A stretch of DNA of 60,933 bases from Neobacillus bataviensis. GTDB taxonomy: Bacteria; Bacillota; Bacilli; Bacillales_B; DSM-18226. Location of the stretch: the NCBI RefSeq assembly GCF_019969725.1, contig NZ_JAHXYW010000020.1, positions 1-60,933 of the forward strand. The letters are read 5' to 3'. The notes below the pieces were generated by a model that did no database searches, was not told where the DNA came from, and was given only the letters and a program-made list of their open reading frames with translations. Made by a program: the position numbers and the translations under genes. Of this stretch, positions 41,566-50,935 are shown in pieces; the first letter of the stretch is position 1; the number at the start of each line of letters is the position of its first letter.

Positions 41566-43023
41566 ATGAGTTTATTTGATTATAAAGTTTCAGATTTGCA
41601 TGAGCTTTTACATAAAAAAGAACTAAAAGTTTCAGACCTCGTTGATGAATCGTATAAACGAATTGCCCAGGTCGAGGACAAAGTCCAGGCTTTTTTAACG
41701 TTGGACGAAGAGCGGGCGCGTCTTACAGCAAAATCGCTTGATGAGAAGCTTAATACGGATGTGACAAAGGGCTTGCTATTCGGCATGCCGATTGGATTAA
41801 AGGATAACATGGTGACAAAGGGCTTAAGGACAACTTGTGCGAGTAAGATTCTTGAAAACTTTGATCCAATCTATGATGCAACTGTTGTGCAGAAGCTTCA
41901 GCAGGCAGAAACAGTTACCATAGGTAAGCTTAACATGGACGAGTTTGCCATGGGTTCTTCAAACGAAAATTCACGATTCCAAAAAACACGCAATCCATGG
42001 AATCTTGAAACGGTTCCAGGTGGTTCTTCAGGTGGTTCAGCAGCATCCGTTGCAGCAGGGGAAGTCCTGTTTTCATTAGGTTCCGATACAGGTGGTTCCA
42101 TCCGTCAGCCGGCAGCGTTTTGTGGTGTGGTTGGATTAAAGCCAACCTATGGCCGTGTTTCCCGCTTTGGTCTTGTCGCATTTGCCTCATCACTTGATCA
42201 AATCGGACCGATTACGAGAACAGTAGAGGATAATGCCTATCTGCTTCAGGCGATTTCTGGTTTAGATCCAATGGATTCAACCTCTGCACCTGTAGAGGTT
42301 CCAAACTTCGCAAGTGCTCTGACAGGAGATGTGAAGGGTTTAAAAATTGCTGTTCCGAAAGAGTATTTAGGCGAGGGTGTCAGTGAATCAGTCCGTCAAT
42401 CTGTGTTAGATGCTTTAAAAGTGCTTGAGGGACTGGGAGCAGTTTGGGAAGAAGTATCACTGCCGCATTCAAAGTATGCTCTTGCGACCTACTACTTGCT
42501 TTCATCCTCTGAGGCATCAGCGAATTTGGCCCGCTTTGACGGCGTACGTTACGGTTATCGTGCCCCTGATGCCGAAAGTTTAATGGATTTATATAAAAAG
42601 ACAAGAGCTGAAGGCTTTGGAGAAGAAGTAAAACGCAGGATTATGCTTGGCACCTTTGCGCTTAGCTCTGGTTATTATGATGCTTATTATAAAAAGGCAC
42701 AGCAGGCTCGTACGTTGATCAAAAAAGACTTTGAAGATGTTTTTGAAAAATATGATGTTATCGTCGGCCCAACAACGCCAACTCCAGCCTTTAAAATTGG
42801 CGAAAAAATCGATGATCCATTGACGATGTATGTCAATGATATCTTAACGATTCCATTAAACCTGGCCGGTTTACCAGGAATCTCTGTTCCATGCGGCTTT
42901 GATGGCGGCCTGCCGCTAGGCTTGCAAATCATTGGCAAACATTTTGATGAAGCAACGGTTTATCGCACAGCACATGCGTTTGAACAGGCAACAGATTTTC
43001 ATAAACAGAAGCCAGGATTGTAG
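41566..43023 (+). CDS. gatA: Asp-tRNA(Asn)/Glu-tRNA(Gln) amidotransferase subunit A
   Basis: 485-residue amidase-signature glutaminase releasing ammonia for GatB. The Ser-cisSer-Lys triad is in [10 protein letters not shown] (Lys), [16 protein letters not shown] and [22 protein letters not shown]. Starts 11 bases after gatC behind AAGGAGTG and ends 12 bases before gatB. Confidence 0.98.
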   Translation: MSLFDYKVSDLHELLHKKELKVSDLVDESYKRIAQVEDKVQAFLTLDEERARLTAKSLDEKLNTDVTKGLLFGMPIGLKDNMVTKGLRTTCASKILENFDPIYDATVVQKLQQAETVTIGKLNMDEFAMGSSNENSRFQKTRNPWNLETVPGGSSGGSAASVAAGEVLFSLGSDTGGSIRQPAAFCGVVGLKPTYGRVSRFGLVAFASSLDQIGPITRTVEDNAYLLQAISGLDPMDSTSAPVEVPNFASALTGDVKGLKIAVPKEYLGEGVSESVRQSVLDALKVLEGLGAVWEEVSLPHSKYALATYYLLSSSEASANLARFDGVRYGYRAPDAESLMDLYKKTRAEGFGEEVKRRIMLGTFALSSGYYDAYYKKAQQARTLIKKDFEDVFEKYDVIVGPTTPTPAFKIGEKIDDPLTMYVNDILTIPLNLAGLPGISVPCGFDGGLPLGLQIIGKHFDEATVYRTAHAFEQATDFHKQKPGL

Positions 43024-43035
43024 GGGGTGAAGAGA

Positions 43036-44463
43036 GTGGAATTTGAAACAGTGATTGGACTTGAGGTCCATGTTGAGTTAAAAACAGAATCAAAAATCTT
43101 TTCGGCCAGTCCAAACCATTTTGGTGCTGAGCCAAATACGAATACAAGTGTCATCGACCTTGGTTATCCGGGAGTATTGCCGGTTCTGAATAAAAAAGCA
43201 GTAGAATTCGGTATGAAAGCGGCAATGGCCTTGAACTGCGAGGTGGCGACACACACGAAATTTGACCGGAAAAACTACTTTTATCCAGACAATCCCAAGG
43301 CCTATCAGATCTCGCAATTTGACAAGCCGATTGGCGAGCATGGCTGGATTGAAATCGAAGTAAATGGCTATACGAAGAAAATTGGGATTACCCGGATTCA
43401 CCTAGAAGAGGATGCTGGAAAGCTTAACCATGAAAAAGGGTACTCCTTATGCGATTACAACCGTCAGGGAACTCCGCTTGTTGAAATCGTTTCGGAGCCG
43501 GATATCCGTACCCCTGATGAAGCCTATGCTTATTTGGAAAAATTAAAATCAATCATTCAATATACCGGTGTTTCCGATTGTAAAATGGAAGAAGGCTCAC
43601 TTCGCTGTGATGCCAACATCTCCATTCGTCCAGTAGGGCAAGAAGAATTTGGAACAAAAACCGAGTTGAAGAACTTGAACTCGTTTAACTTTGTCCGCAA
43701 GGGTCTTGAATTTGAAGAAAAGCGCCAAAGAGAAGTGGTTTCTTCAGGTGGAAAAATCGATCAGGAGACACGCCGCTTTGATGAAGCTACCGGTGCAACA
43801 TTGTTGATGCGCGTAAAGGAAGGTTCGGATGATTACCGCTACTTCCCAGAACCAGACTTGATGGATATATATATTGATGAAGAGTGGAAGGCACGAATTC
43901 GCGCTGAAATTCCCGAACTGCCGGACCAGCGTCAAAAGCGCTATGTGGAAGAGCTTGGGTTGCCAGTTTACGATGCAAAGGTTTTGACAGTTACGATAGA
44001 AACAGCTAATTTCTTTGAAGCAACCGTTAACGCCGGTGCGGACGCAAAGATGGCTTCCAACTGGGTAATGGGTGAAGTGTCTGGGTATTTGAATGCTGAA
44101 GGGAAAGAGCTGCATGAAGTTGCATTGACCCCTGAAGGCTTAGCAAGCATGATCAAGTTGATTGAAAACGGAACAATTTCCTCAAAGATTGCGAAAACCG
44201 TTTTTAAAGAGTTAATCGAAAACGGCGGGGATGCCGAGCAAATTGTGAAAGACAAAGGTCTTGTTCAAATTTCTGATGAGGGAACGCTGCTTAAAATTAT
44301 TGCAGAAGTTCTTGATGCTAACCCTAAATCTGTGGAAGATTTCAAAGATGGAAAAGCAAAAGCAGTGGGCTTCCTTGTTGGCCAGCTGATGAAAGCGACC
44401 AAAGGACAGGCCAACCCGCAATTGGTAAATCAATTGCTGCAGCAAGAATTACAAAAGCGTTAA
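43036..44463 (+). CDS. gatB: Asp-tRNA(Asn)/Glu-tRNA(Gln) amidotransferase subunit B
   Basis: 475 residues. [46 protein letters not shown] and [10 protein letters not shown] are kinase and amidase-coupled motifs; the C-terminal YqeY-like tail domain binds tRNA. GTG at 43036 is chosen since AGGGGG ends 9 bases before it; an in-frame GTG at 43027 lies inside that site. Ends at a strong terminator. Confidence 0.97.
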   Translation: MEFETVIGLEVHVELKTESKIFSASPNHFGAEPNTNTSVIDLGYPGVLPVLNKKAVEFGMKAAMALNCEVATHTKFDRKNYFYPDNPKAYQISQFDKPIGEHGWIEIEVNGYTKKIGITRIHLEEDAGKLNHEKGYSLCDYNRQGTPLVEIVSEPDIRTPDEAYAYLEKLKSIIQYTGVSDCKMEEGSLRCDANISIRPVGQEEFGTKTELKNLNSFNFVRKGLEFEEKRQREVVSSGGKIDQETRRFDEATGATLLMRVKEGSDDYRYFPEPDLMDIYIDEEWKARIRAEIPELPDQRQKRYVEELGLPVYDAKVLTVTIETANFFEATVNAGADAKMASNWVMGEVSGYLNAEGKELHEVALTPEGLASMIKLIENGTISSKIAKTVFKELIENGGDAEQIVKDKGLVQISDEGTLLKIIAEVLDANPKSVEDFKDGKAKAVGFLVGQLMKATKGQANPQLVNQLLQQELQKR

Positions 44464-44469
44464 ATGGTT

Positions 44470-44500
44470 AAGCTGGCAGAACGACTCTGCCAGCTTTTTT
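44470..44500 (+). terminator. Terminator of gatCAB
   Basis: Stem AGCTGGCAGA / TCTGCCAGCT with loop ACGAC and TTTTTT. Confidence 0.93.
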
Positions 44501-44523
44501 AGTGAGAAAAAAGTCGAGCATGT

Positions 44524-44880
44524 TTCGACATTATTTTTTTCAATTTCCCGGGAAAAACCAAATAAAATAAGGAATTGCTTCCCTATCAATTAAACGTTTG
44601 ATTAACAAGGAAAAATACGAGAACTTGTCGAAGTCTGAATTATAACTTGGAATTTGAAGTCTTTCGACAAGAATGGAGGATGAAAAAAGGCGATGAACCA
44701 TCCTCTCGTCATTTTTCTCTTCATATTGATTGAAAAACTCCGCTATTTATATGGTCTAATACAGCTTTTAATCAAACGTTTGATTAGATTTCTTAGAACT
44801 AATCAAACGCTTGATTAAAAATGCAAAATACATTGTTTTGACGAGCTTTTCTTCAAAAATCAACTAGGAAGTTTGTCGAA
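44524..44880. repeat. Rearranged copy of a nested inverted-repeat element
   Basis: In order: TTCGACA (44524), palindrome CAATTAAACGTTTGATTA (44587-44604), TGTCGAA (44626) and TTCGACA (44663) forming a hairpin, palindrome TAATCAAACGTTTGATTA (44769-44786), TAATCAAACGCTTGATTA (44800-44817) and TGTCGAA (44874). The first and last end motifs each lie 68.5 bases, centre to centre, from the nearest palindrome, and the last two palindromes are 31 apart, exactly as in the copy at 45870. AAGGAATT...TTCC before the first palindrome also recurs there in reverse. The 480-bp gap up to 44942 holds nothing else clear. Confidence 0.75.
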
Positions 44881-44942
44881 AATAAAAGATATTGTTTTTG
44901 GCGGCTAGCTTAATATAATAGTTTAAAAGGGAGGGTTTACCA

Positions 44943-45866
44943 GTGATCCAAACAGTCTTTTCAACACTTTTTGAAGTGATAGTGCCGCTTTCGATACCGG
45001 TTATAGTTGGTGCCTTGCTAGGGCATTTTAAGAAGCTAGATACAAAACCGCTTTTGACGGTGACTTTATACTATTTAAGTCCGGCCATTATATTAGATAC
45101 CTTGATGAAAGCTCACGTTTCACATAATGATATCTATAAAACGCTGGCGTTTTCATTGCTTAATCTCATATTGTTATGGGCCATTGCAAACCTCTTGGGC
45201 AGAATTCTTAAGTTTCCTGCGAGTGAAACCGCAGGACTGACACTAATTTCTGCTTTCACCAACAGCGTCAATTATGGGCTTCCACTCGTTTTACTTGCCT
45301 TTGGTCAACTGGGGCTTGAGAAGGCTTCTGTATATGTCATTTGTCAAATGGTCATCGTGAATACTATCGGAGTCTACTTTGCGGCCCGCTCTCATTTTTC
45401 TATAAAAACTGCAATCAAATCTGTATTCTCCCTGCCAGCCATTTATGCAGCCTTACTGGCATTTTTACTGCAAAGTTTAAATCTATCTCTCCCTGGCGGA
45501 ATCGCAAAAGGGGTGTCTATGATTGCCGGAGCATATTCGCCTGTTGTAATGGTTATTTTAGGAGTACAGATGGTGAATGTGAAAATCGCCAAGCTAGAAT
45601 GGAAGTCTGAAGCATCGTTTTGGACAGGCATGGCCGTTCGAATGCTCGTATCCCCCTTTGTCGCTTTATTTTGCATCTATGTCTTACAGATCAATGGGAT
45701 TTTGCAGTCTGTTCTTTTTATATTGGCCTGCATGCCCGTAGCAGTAAATGCCTTAATTCTTGCAGAAAGATTTAATGCTTCTCCTAAAATCGTTTCAAAA
45801 TGCATTCTTTGGACAACCTGCATCTCTTTTATCGTATTACCCTTTCTTATAGTAATCATTAAGTAA
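44943..45866 (+). CDS. AEC-family transporter (auxin efflux carrier-like)
   Basis: 307 residues, about ten membrane helices in two inverted halves; VPLSIPVIVGALLGHF, LTLISAFTNSVNYGLPLVLLAFG and ACMPVAVNALILAERFN are typical of the AEC (YfdV/MleP/YwkB) group, which exports or exchanges organic acids. Substrate unknown. GTG start behind GGGAGGGTTTACCA. It is alone between two copies of a repeat element carrying TetR-operator-like palindromes. Confidence 0.88.
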   Translation: MIQTVFSTLFEVIVPLSIPVIVGALLGHFKKLDTKPLLTVTLYYLSPAIILDTLMKAHVSHNDIYKTLAFSLLNLILLWAIANLLGRILKFPASETAGLTLISAFTNSVNYGLPLVLLAFGQLGLEKASVYVICQMVIVNTIGVYFAARSHFSIKTAIKSVFSLPAIYAALLAFLLQSLNLSLPGGIAKGVSMIAGAYSPVVMVILGVQMVNVKIAKLEWKSEASFWTGMAVRMLVSPFVALFCIYVLQINGILQSVLFILACMPVAVNALILAERFNASPKIVSKCILWTTCISFIVLPFLIVIIK

Positions 45867-45869
45867 TAG

Positions 45870-46044
45870 TTCGACATGTTTTTTATATTTACATAGAGGA
45901 AAAACAAGTCTTCATAAGATCTTTCCTTTTTTTAATTAAACGTTTGATTAGTGTTTTTGATATTAATCAAACGTTTAATTGAAATGGAAAAATTCCTTGT
46001 AAACCAAGGCTTCACTTATAAAATCTATTAAGGAATTTGTCGAA
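45870..46044. repeat. 175-bp nested inverted-repeat element
   Basis: Ends are TTCGACA (45870-45876) and TGTCGAA (46038-46044), inverted to each other. Inside are two palindromes, TAATTAAACGTTTGATTA (45933-45950) and TAATCAAACGTTTAATTG (45964-45981), 31 bp apart and each 68.5 bp from its nearer end. The right half aligns with 44800-44880 (shared AAATG-AAAAT, TTGT, CTT, AAAATC, GGAA-TTTGTCGAAAA). No coding capacity. It begins 4 bases after the transporter stop. Confidence 0.78.
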
Positions 46045-46064
46045 AAAAAAGCTGCCAAAGCAGC
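46043..46064 (-). terminator. Terminator of the VOC-protein gene
   Basis: On the minus strand, stem GCTGC / GCAGC with loop TTTG, then eight T residues. Its T run overlaps the right end of the repeat element. Confidence 0.75.
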
Positions 46065-46083
46065 CTCATAGGTTAATTGAATA

Positions 46084-46515
46084 TTAAAAAGAAATCATCG
46101 CCCCGCGGTCATCAAATACCGAGCTTGGATTCCAAGCTACTTCCCAAAGATTGTTTTCGGGATCAGCAAAATAGGCTGTCCGACCGCCCCAAAAGGCATC
46201 ACTTGGTTCCCTTACTATTTTGCCGCCTGCTTGACGGATTTCCTCAATGGTCGAGTCGACTTGCTCCGGCTGCTCAACATTAATAGCAAAGGTTACCCCT
46301 CGATAAGTTTCTGTTGAGTGGGAGAGTTCAATACCAGCATCTTTTGCCAATTCTTCGATTGGAAATAAAGATAGGAGAACCCCAGCAGTTTTAAAAACGG
46401 CATATTGGTCAGAACTAATTTCCGTTTCTTCCCAGCCTAATGATTGATAAAACGAACGCAATATCGGTAAATTAATTGCTCCTATTGTAATTAAAGTTAC
46501 TCTTTGCAGAACCAT
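46084..46515 (-). CDS. VOC-family (glyoxalase/bleomycin-resistance-like) protein
   Basis: 143 residues: LQRVTLITIGAINLPILRSFYQSLGWEE, VTFAINV and GRTAYFADPENNLWEVAWNP give the beta-alpha-beta-beta-beta repeat of the vicinal oxygen chelate fold. Residues at the usual metal positions are only partly kept (Glu of LWEVAW is present), so the activity is not predictable. ATG at 46515 follows GGAGGAAGGAAT; the frame is open upstream to 46578. Confidence 0.85.
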   Translation of the reverse strand: MVLQRVTLITIGAINLPILRSFYQSLGWEETEISSDQYAVFKTAGVLLSLFPIEELAKDAGIELSHSTETYRGVTFAINVEQPEQVDSTIEEIRQAGGKIVREPSDAFWGGRTAYFADPENNLWEVAWNPSSVFDDRGAMISF

Positions 46516-46652
46516 ATTCCTTCCTCCCAATGTGTTAATGTTCACTATCTTCTCCAAATCCAAACAAATATCCTTCAACTAATGTAGTTTAATTTGCTCC
46601 ACAGATGTTAAGATTTAGGAAAGAGAACCAATTAAATAAGCGAGGTACATTT

Positions 46653-47195
46653 ATGACTATTTATATTGCATTACTTCGGGGGATTAACGTTGGCGGGCAT
46701 AAAAAGATTAAAATGGCAGACCTCAAAAATTTATTAGAGGACATGGGTTTACAAAAAGTGAAAACATATATTCAAAGCGGGAATGTTTTGTTTGAATCAG
46801 ATAACGAAACAGAAAGGCTTAGAGGGCAACTGGAGGAAGAAATAGAGAAAACTTTTGGGTTTACAGTCCCGGTTATTTTAAGAACATCGGAGGAATACGA
46901 ACGGATTATTCATGACTGCCCTTACTCGGCCGAAGACTTAAAAGAAGGGGAAAGTGTTCAAATAGCCTTTTTAGGGGGCGAACCTACTCAGGGTGGGATT
47001 GACCATTTGCAAAACTTTGAAAGTGAAAAGGATGAATGCAAAGTAATCGGCAAAGAAGTATATCTCTTTTTCCGCCAAAGCATCCGAGATTCCAAATTAG
47101 CAACACAGCTTCCAAAACTCGGCGTTCCTGCAACAGTGAGGAACTGGAATACAGTAATGAAGCTGGACACCTTGGCAAAAACAATAGCGGAATAA
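46653..47195 (+). CDS. DUF1697 protein
   Basis: 180 residues starting MTIYIALLRGINVGGHKKIKM, with DLKNLLEDMGLQKVKTYIQSGNVLFES, the defining stretch of DUF1697, and a C-terminal RNWNTVMKL. Soluble; function unknown. ATG at 46653 follows GCGAGGTAC; an earlier ATG at 46605 in the same frame lacks a ribosome site. Diverges from the VOC gene across about 140 bp. Confidence 0.9.
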   Translation: MTIYIALLRGINVGGHKKIKMADLKNLLEDMGLQKVKTYIQSGNVLFESDNETERLRGQLEEEIEKTFGFTVPVILRTSEEYERIIHDCPYSAEDLKEGESVQIAFLGGEPTQGGIDHLQNFESEKDECKVIGKEVYLFFRQSIRDSKLATQLPKLGVPATVRNWNTVMKLDTLAKTIAE

Positions 47196-47196
47196 A

Positions 47197-47224
47197 AAAA
47201 CGCTCGGAATCCGAGCGTTTTTCG
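47197..47224. terminator. Bidirectional terminator between the DUF1697 gene and putP
   Basis: Stem AAAACGCTCGG / CCGAGCGTTTT with a three-base loop, A run before and T run after. Confidence 0.92.
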
Positions 47225-47229
47225 ATTTA

Positions 47230-48711
47230 TTAAGAAGCATCATTTAGTAAGCGGACGCTTTCATCAAATTCTTTTTCGATCTCTTCATTCTTTTTATACG
47301 TAACTAAGCTGACAACAACAGATACAACAAAGTTAAGGACGAAGCCTGGTACGATTTCATAAAGAGTATCGCCAAGTCCAACGTTTTTCCAAACGATAAC
47401 GGTAACTGCACCGACGATCATTCCGAAAAGAGCGCCCCATTTGTTCATCTTTTTCCAGAATAAGCTTAATAAAATGATTGGACCGAAGGAAGCCCCAAAC
47501 CCTGCCCAAGCATAGGCAACAAGGCTTAAAATCGTGCTGTTTTGCTTAAAGGCAAGCGCACCAGCAACAACAGACACAAGGAGTACAGCCATTCTTCCTA
47601 AGAAAACAAGGCGTTTATCACTAGCGTTTTTGTTCATGACTACTTTGTATAAATCCTCAACCAATGCACTTGAAGTTACGATTAACTGAGAAGAAATCGT
47701 ACTCATAATGGCGGCAAGAATGGCTGCCAAGGCAAAACCAGCGAAAAGCGGGTGGAAGAAAATCTGACTTAAAGAAATGAATACTGCTTCCGGATTATCT
47801 AGTTTATGAGCAGTATTATTATGGAAATAAGCAAGACCAATTAATCCAGTAAAGATCGTCCCAATTAAAGAAATAATCATCCAGCTCATTCCAATACGGC
47901 GCGCACTCTTCGTTTCCTTGATCGTTTTAATCGCCATAAAGCGGACAACGATATGCGGCTGCCCAAAGTATCCAAGACCCCAAGCCATCGCCGATACAAT
48001 TCCGATAAATGTAGTGCCTTTAAACCAGTCAAGCTTTGTTGCGTCAATTGCACGAATGGTATCAAACGTTTCAGTTGGTCCTCCAGTAATGAAAATACCG
48101 ATTGCAGGGACTAAGAATAAGGCAATCAACATCATTAATCCTTGGATGAAATCGGTATAACTTACTGCCAGGAAACCCCCAAATAAGGTGTAGGCAATAG
48201 TAACGCCGCCAACGATATAAAGACCTGTCAGATAGTCTGTACCAAATGAACTCTGGAAGAACACCGCTCCAGAAACCAGCCCCGAAGAAACATAGAAAGT
48301 AAAGAAAACAAGAATAACGATACCAGATACAATACGGAGCATGTTTGATTTATCTTTAAAGCGGTTTTCAAGGTAACTAGGAATGGTAATAGAATCATTC
48401 GCCACTTGCGTGTAAGAACGTAATCGAGGTGCTACTAGTACCCAGTTAAGATAAGCGCCAATCGTTAAACCAATAGCAATCCAAGCACTCGCTAAACCAG
48501 TTACATAAACGCCGCCTGGCAGTCCCATTAAGAGCCAGCCGCTCATATCGGCAGCACCGGCACTCAAAGCTGTAACTGCAGGACCTAATGACCTTCCCCC
48601 AAGCATGTAATCTGTAAGATTACTAGTTCTTCGATAAGAATACCAACCGATGAAAAGCATACCTGCTAAGTAGATTCCAATCGACACTAATTGAAGTGTT
48701 TCATGAGACAT
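47230..48711 (-). CDS. putP: Sodium/proline symporter (PutP/OpuE type)
   Basis: 493 residues, sodium:solute symporter family, 13 helices expected. YMLGGRSLGPAVTALSAGAADMSGWLLMGLPG is the PutP signature around the Na+ and proline sites; AWGLGYFGQPHIVVRFMAI and ILAAIMSTISSQLIV are also conserved. In B. subtilis the osmotic-stress paralogue OpuE lies next to gatCAB, so this could be either uptake for nutrition or for osmoprotection; position favours OpuE. GGGGGAAAAGAG precedes its ATG. The upstream 220 bp show AT-rich DNA without a clear promoter. Confidence 0.93.
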   Translation of the reverse strand: MSHETLQLVSIGIYLAGMLFIGWYSYRRTSNLTDYMLGGRSLGPAVTALSAGAADMSGWLLMGLPGGVYVTGLASAWIAIGLTIGAYLNWVLVAPRLRSYTQVANDSITIPSYLENRFKDKSNMLRIVSGIVILVFFTFYVSSGLVSGAVFFQSSFGTDYLTGLYIVGGVTIAYTLFGGFLAVSYTDFIQGLMMLIALFLVPAIGIFITGGPTETFDTIRAIDATKLDWFKGTTFIGIVSAMAWGLGYFGQPHIVVRFMAIKTIKETKSARRIGMSWMIISLIGTIFTGLIGLAYFHNNTAHKLDNPEAVFISLSQIFFHPLFAGFALAAILAAIMSTISSQLIVTSSALVEDLYKVVMNKNASDKRLVFLGRMAVLLVSVVAGALAFKQNSTILSLVAYAWAGFGASFGPIILLSLFWKKMNKWGALFGMIVGAVTVIVWKNVGLGDTLYEIVPGFVLNFVVSVVVSLVTYKKNEEIEKEFDESVRLLNDAS

Positions 48712-48934
48712 CTCTTTTCCCCCTTTGTTATATTGGAAATTATTTTAAATAATATTCCTTATATATAAAATATTCTACCAACTTATGATAACGATTTCTA
48801 CTGTATATTTATTACTTTTTTGAAATAGGGAATAATGCTCTTAGAATAGCTTTGGATAGGCTGTAAGCAGTTCCGTTGTAAGGAGTACGAGGAATGACTA
48901 TTATAAAAGTAAATGTATAGGGGGTATTTACCAA

Positions 48935-49486
48935 ATGGAATTAAATGAATGGTTTCAAAAAGGAATGACACTGGATGAGTATACCAATTCTATGACTCGA
49001 AATAAAGAGGAAATGCTTTCGATTTATGAGCGATTTACGTTAACTGCTGAAGATCAGCAGAGACTCGAGGCAATAAAATCTCAGGAGCTGAGGGCAATTG
49101 TTTTAACAGAGGATTGGTGCGGGGATGCTTTACTAAATAACCCCATTTTAATGAGGATTTCTGAGGCTGCGGCTATGGAAGTGAGGTTTGTCCTGCGCGA
49201 TCAGAATCTTGAACTGATGGATCAATATTTAACCAACGGCACCTCTAGAGCGATCCCGATTTTTATTTTTATCAATCAAGAAGGTACAGAAGTCGGAGTT
49301 TGGGGTCCGAGGGCGCCTGAAATGCAGGCTTTAGTAGAAGAGGGACGCGCCTCCCTTCCCGAAAAAGATGCCCCTGATTTTCAAGAGAAGCAAATGGAAT
49401 TGTACAAGCGCCTGGGCAAAGCTTATCAAACAGATTCCTCAATTTGGCAGACTGTGGCAAATAGTATAATTAGTACTCTTTTATAA
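48935..49486 (+). CDS. Thioredoxin-like protein with single active-site cysteine
   Basis: 183 residues. IVLTEDWCGDALLNNPIL replaces the thioredoxin W-C-x-x-C by W-C-G-D, and SRAIPIFIFINQEG holds the cis-proline strand. This is the thioredoxin-fold family common in bacilli; one cysteine cannot make an internal disulfide, so a role as reductase is doubtful, and it may act on low-molecular thiols. GGGGGTATTTACC precedes the ATG. Convergent with plsY. Confidence 0.85.
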   Translation: MELNEWFQKGMTLDEYTNSMTRNKEEMLSIYERFTLTAEDQQRLEAIKSQELRAIVLTEDWCGDALLNNPILMRISEAAAMEVRFVLRDQNLELMDQYLTNGTSRAIPIFIFINQEGTEVGVWGPRAPEMQALVEEGRASLPEKDAPDFQEKQMELYKRLGKAYQTDSSIWQTVANSIISTLL

Positions 49487-49527
49487 AAAAATCCCCGGTA
49501 GAAATTTTTCTGCCAGGGATTTTTTTA
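49485..49527. terminator. Bidirectional terminator between the thioredoxin-like gene and plsY
   Basis: Stem AAATCCCCGGTAG / CTGCCAGGGATTT (one mismatch, one G-U), loop AAATTTTT, with A and T runs on both sides. Confidence 0.9.
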
Positions 49528-50145
49528 CAATTTAATGTTCTTAGGGGGAATGCGGTCATTCGCTAAATTTTTATCATTAATTTTTGGCTCGATTCCTAAG
49601 ATGAAATTTCGGATGTTTGAACGGTGGAGGAAAATTAAAAAGAAAGTGAATAATAGAAAGATAAGTTCAAATTCAAGATTGGGTGAAAGAAAAGCATATA
49701 AGAGCATACTGAGGCCAACAGAAATAGAGCCAAGAAACACATACTTCGTTAAAAAGATGACGAAAAAGAATGTAATATAAGCGATTACTAACAAAGGGAT
49801 ATTAGCAATCAGAAGTGCCCCAGCAGTTGTAGCGATGGCCTTTCCGCCTCTAAAACTGGCGAAAATCGGAAAGCAATGGCCGATGACGGCAGCCAGTCCG
49901 AAGTAAAGAGGTTCAGCATCAAGGTTGAAAAAAATAGGAAGTGATGCGGCCATTGCGCCTTTGCCAAGGTCAAAAATCAGAACAAATATGGCCGATTTTT
50001 TACCAAGTACCCTCAGCGTGTTGGTTGCACCGGGATTTTTGCTGCCATGATCCCGGATGTCGACCCCAAAAACCAATTTGCCGATAATGAGGGCAGTCGG
50101 AATGCTTCCAATTAAATAGGACATAAGAAGCAGCAGCCAAAACAT
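49525..50145 (-). CDS. plsY: Acyl-phosphate:glycerol-3-phosphate acyltransferase PlsY
   Basis: Integral enzyme moving the acyl group from acyl-phosphate to glycerol-3-phosphate, the first step of phospholipid synthesis. LIGSIPTALIIGK, DIRDHGSKNPGATNTLRVLG, FDLGKGAMA, IGHCFPIFASFRGGKAIATT are its three loops. Five helices. ATG at 50145 is chosen, with GGGGGAGA 5 bases before it; the ATG at 50160 precedes that site. About 206 residues, slightly long at the C-terminus. Confidence 0.95.
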   Translation of the reverse strand: MFWLLLLMSYLIGSIPTALIIGKLVFGVDIRDHGSKNPGATNTLRVLGKKSAIFVLIFDLGKGAMAASLPIFFNLDAEPLYFGLAAVIGHCFPIFASFRGGKAIATTAGALLIANIPLLVIAYITFFFVIFLTKYVFLGSISVGLSMLLYAFLSPNLEFELIFLLFTFFLIFLHRSNIRNFILGIEPKINDKNLANDRIPPKNIKL

Positions 50146-50246
50146 AAGAATCTCCCCCATCTAAGAATTTCTGTTTCTAATAGCATTCTATCATAATTAA
50201 ATGGTATTATTTTGTAGAAATAACACTATTCTGAATTAAAAAGAGG

Positions 50247-50897
50247 ATGAACGATTTGAGTCGGAAACAAAAAATTTTACAGCCTATTATTCCTAATGAG
50301 TTAATGCCAATGAATTTTGAGGATCGGGATGATACATATGTTTCAATGGCATTGATAAGTGATTGTTCCATTATAGGAGAAGAAATTGAAAGATTAAAGT
50401 TTGAACAAGTGGTATTTCAGAATGTTACGTTCATTGATGTCTCATTTCGCTACGTTGAACTAATTGATGTTATTTTTGAAAGATGCGATTTATCCAATTC
50501 TAATTTTGGTGATGCCAGTATTCATCGAGTCGAGTTTAAAGAATCCAAACTCGTTGGCCTGAATCTTTCAGATGCTACACTCCGCAATGTCTCATTTAGC
50601 CATTGCAATGCCAACCTTTGCTCATTTGGTTACGGTGATTTAAAACAAGTGAAATTTGATACATGCTCCCTCCGTCATGCTGACTTTTATGAAGCGAAAT
50701 TTCACCTTGTTGATTTTAAAGAAAGTGATTTATATGAAGTGAATTTTACTGGAGCCGCACTTAAAGGGATAGATTTTAGCAGCTGCACCTTAAATCAGCT
50801 CATTTTATCGCCTGAAAGTTTAGACGGATGCATTGTAACTTCTGAACAGGCTATTGGCTTTGCCAAGTTGCTGCTGGGATTGATAATTAAAGAATGA
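50247..50897 (+). CDS. Pentapeptide-repeat protein
   Basis: About 213-216 residues. From residue 50 onward the A(D/N)LXX-type repeats run through the chain: FEQVVFQNVTFIDVSF, CDLSNSNFGDASI, SDATLRNVSF, CNANLCSFGYGDLKQVKF, ADFYEAKFHLVDFKESDLYEVNF. This folds as a right-handed quadrilateral beta-helix. Some relatives (Qnr, MfpA) protect gyrase, but nothing here shows that. Start is ambiguous: ATG at 50247 lies directly after AGAGG, while TTG at 50256 is better spaced. Confidence 0.88.
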   Translation: MNDLSRKQKILQPIIPNELMPMNFEDRDDTYVSMALISDCSIIGEEIERLKFEQVVFQNVTFIDVSFRYVELIDVIFERCDLSNSNFGDASIHRVEFKESKLVGLNLSDATLRNVSFSHCNANLCSFGYGDLKQVKFDTCSLRHADFYEAKFHLVDFKESDLYEVNFTGAALKGIDFSSCTLNQLILSPESLDGCIVTSEQAIGFAKLLLGLIIKE

Positions 50898-50905
50898 CTC
50901 AATAG

Positions 50906-50935
50906 AACCGTGCGGAAACTATCGTGCGGTTTTTA
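50906..50935 (+). terminator. Terminator after the pentapeptide gene
   Basis: Stem AACCGTGCG / CGTGCGGTT (two G-U pairs), loop GAAACTAT, then TTTT. The following 250 bp up to dgkB show nothing convincing beyond AT-rich promoter-like DNA near 51075-51150. Confidence 0.75.

Noticed and set aside
44693..44818. 41-residue frame with a membrane-like start (MNHPLVIFLFILIEKL)
   Set aside because: It ends inside the palindromes, which encode its LIKRLIRF part, and AAAGG is only 2 bases from the ATG. More likely a by-product of the repeat element.
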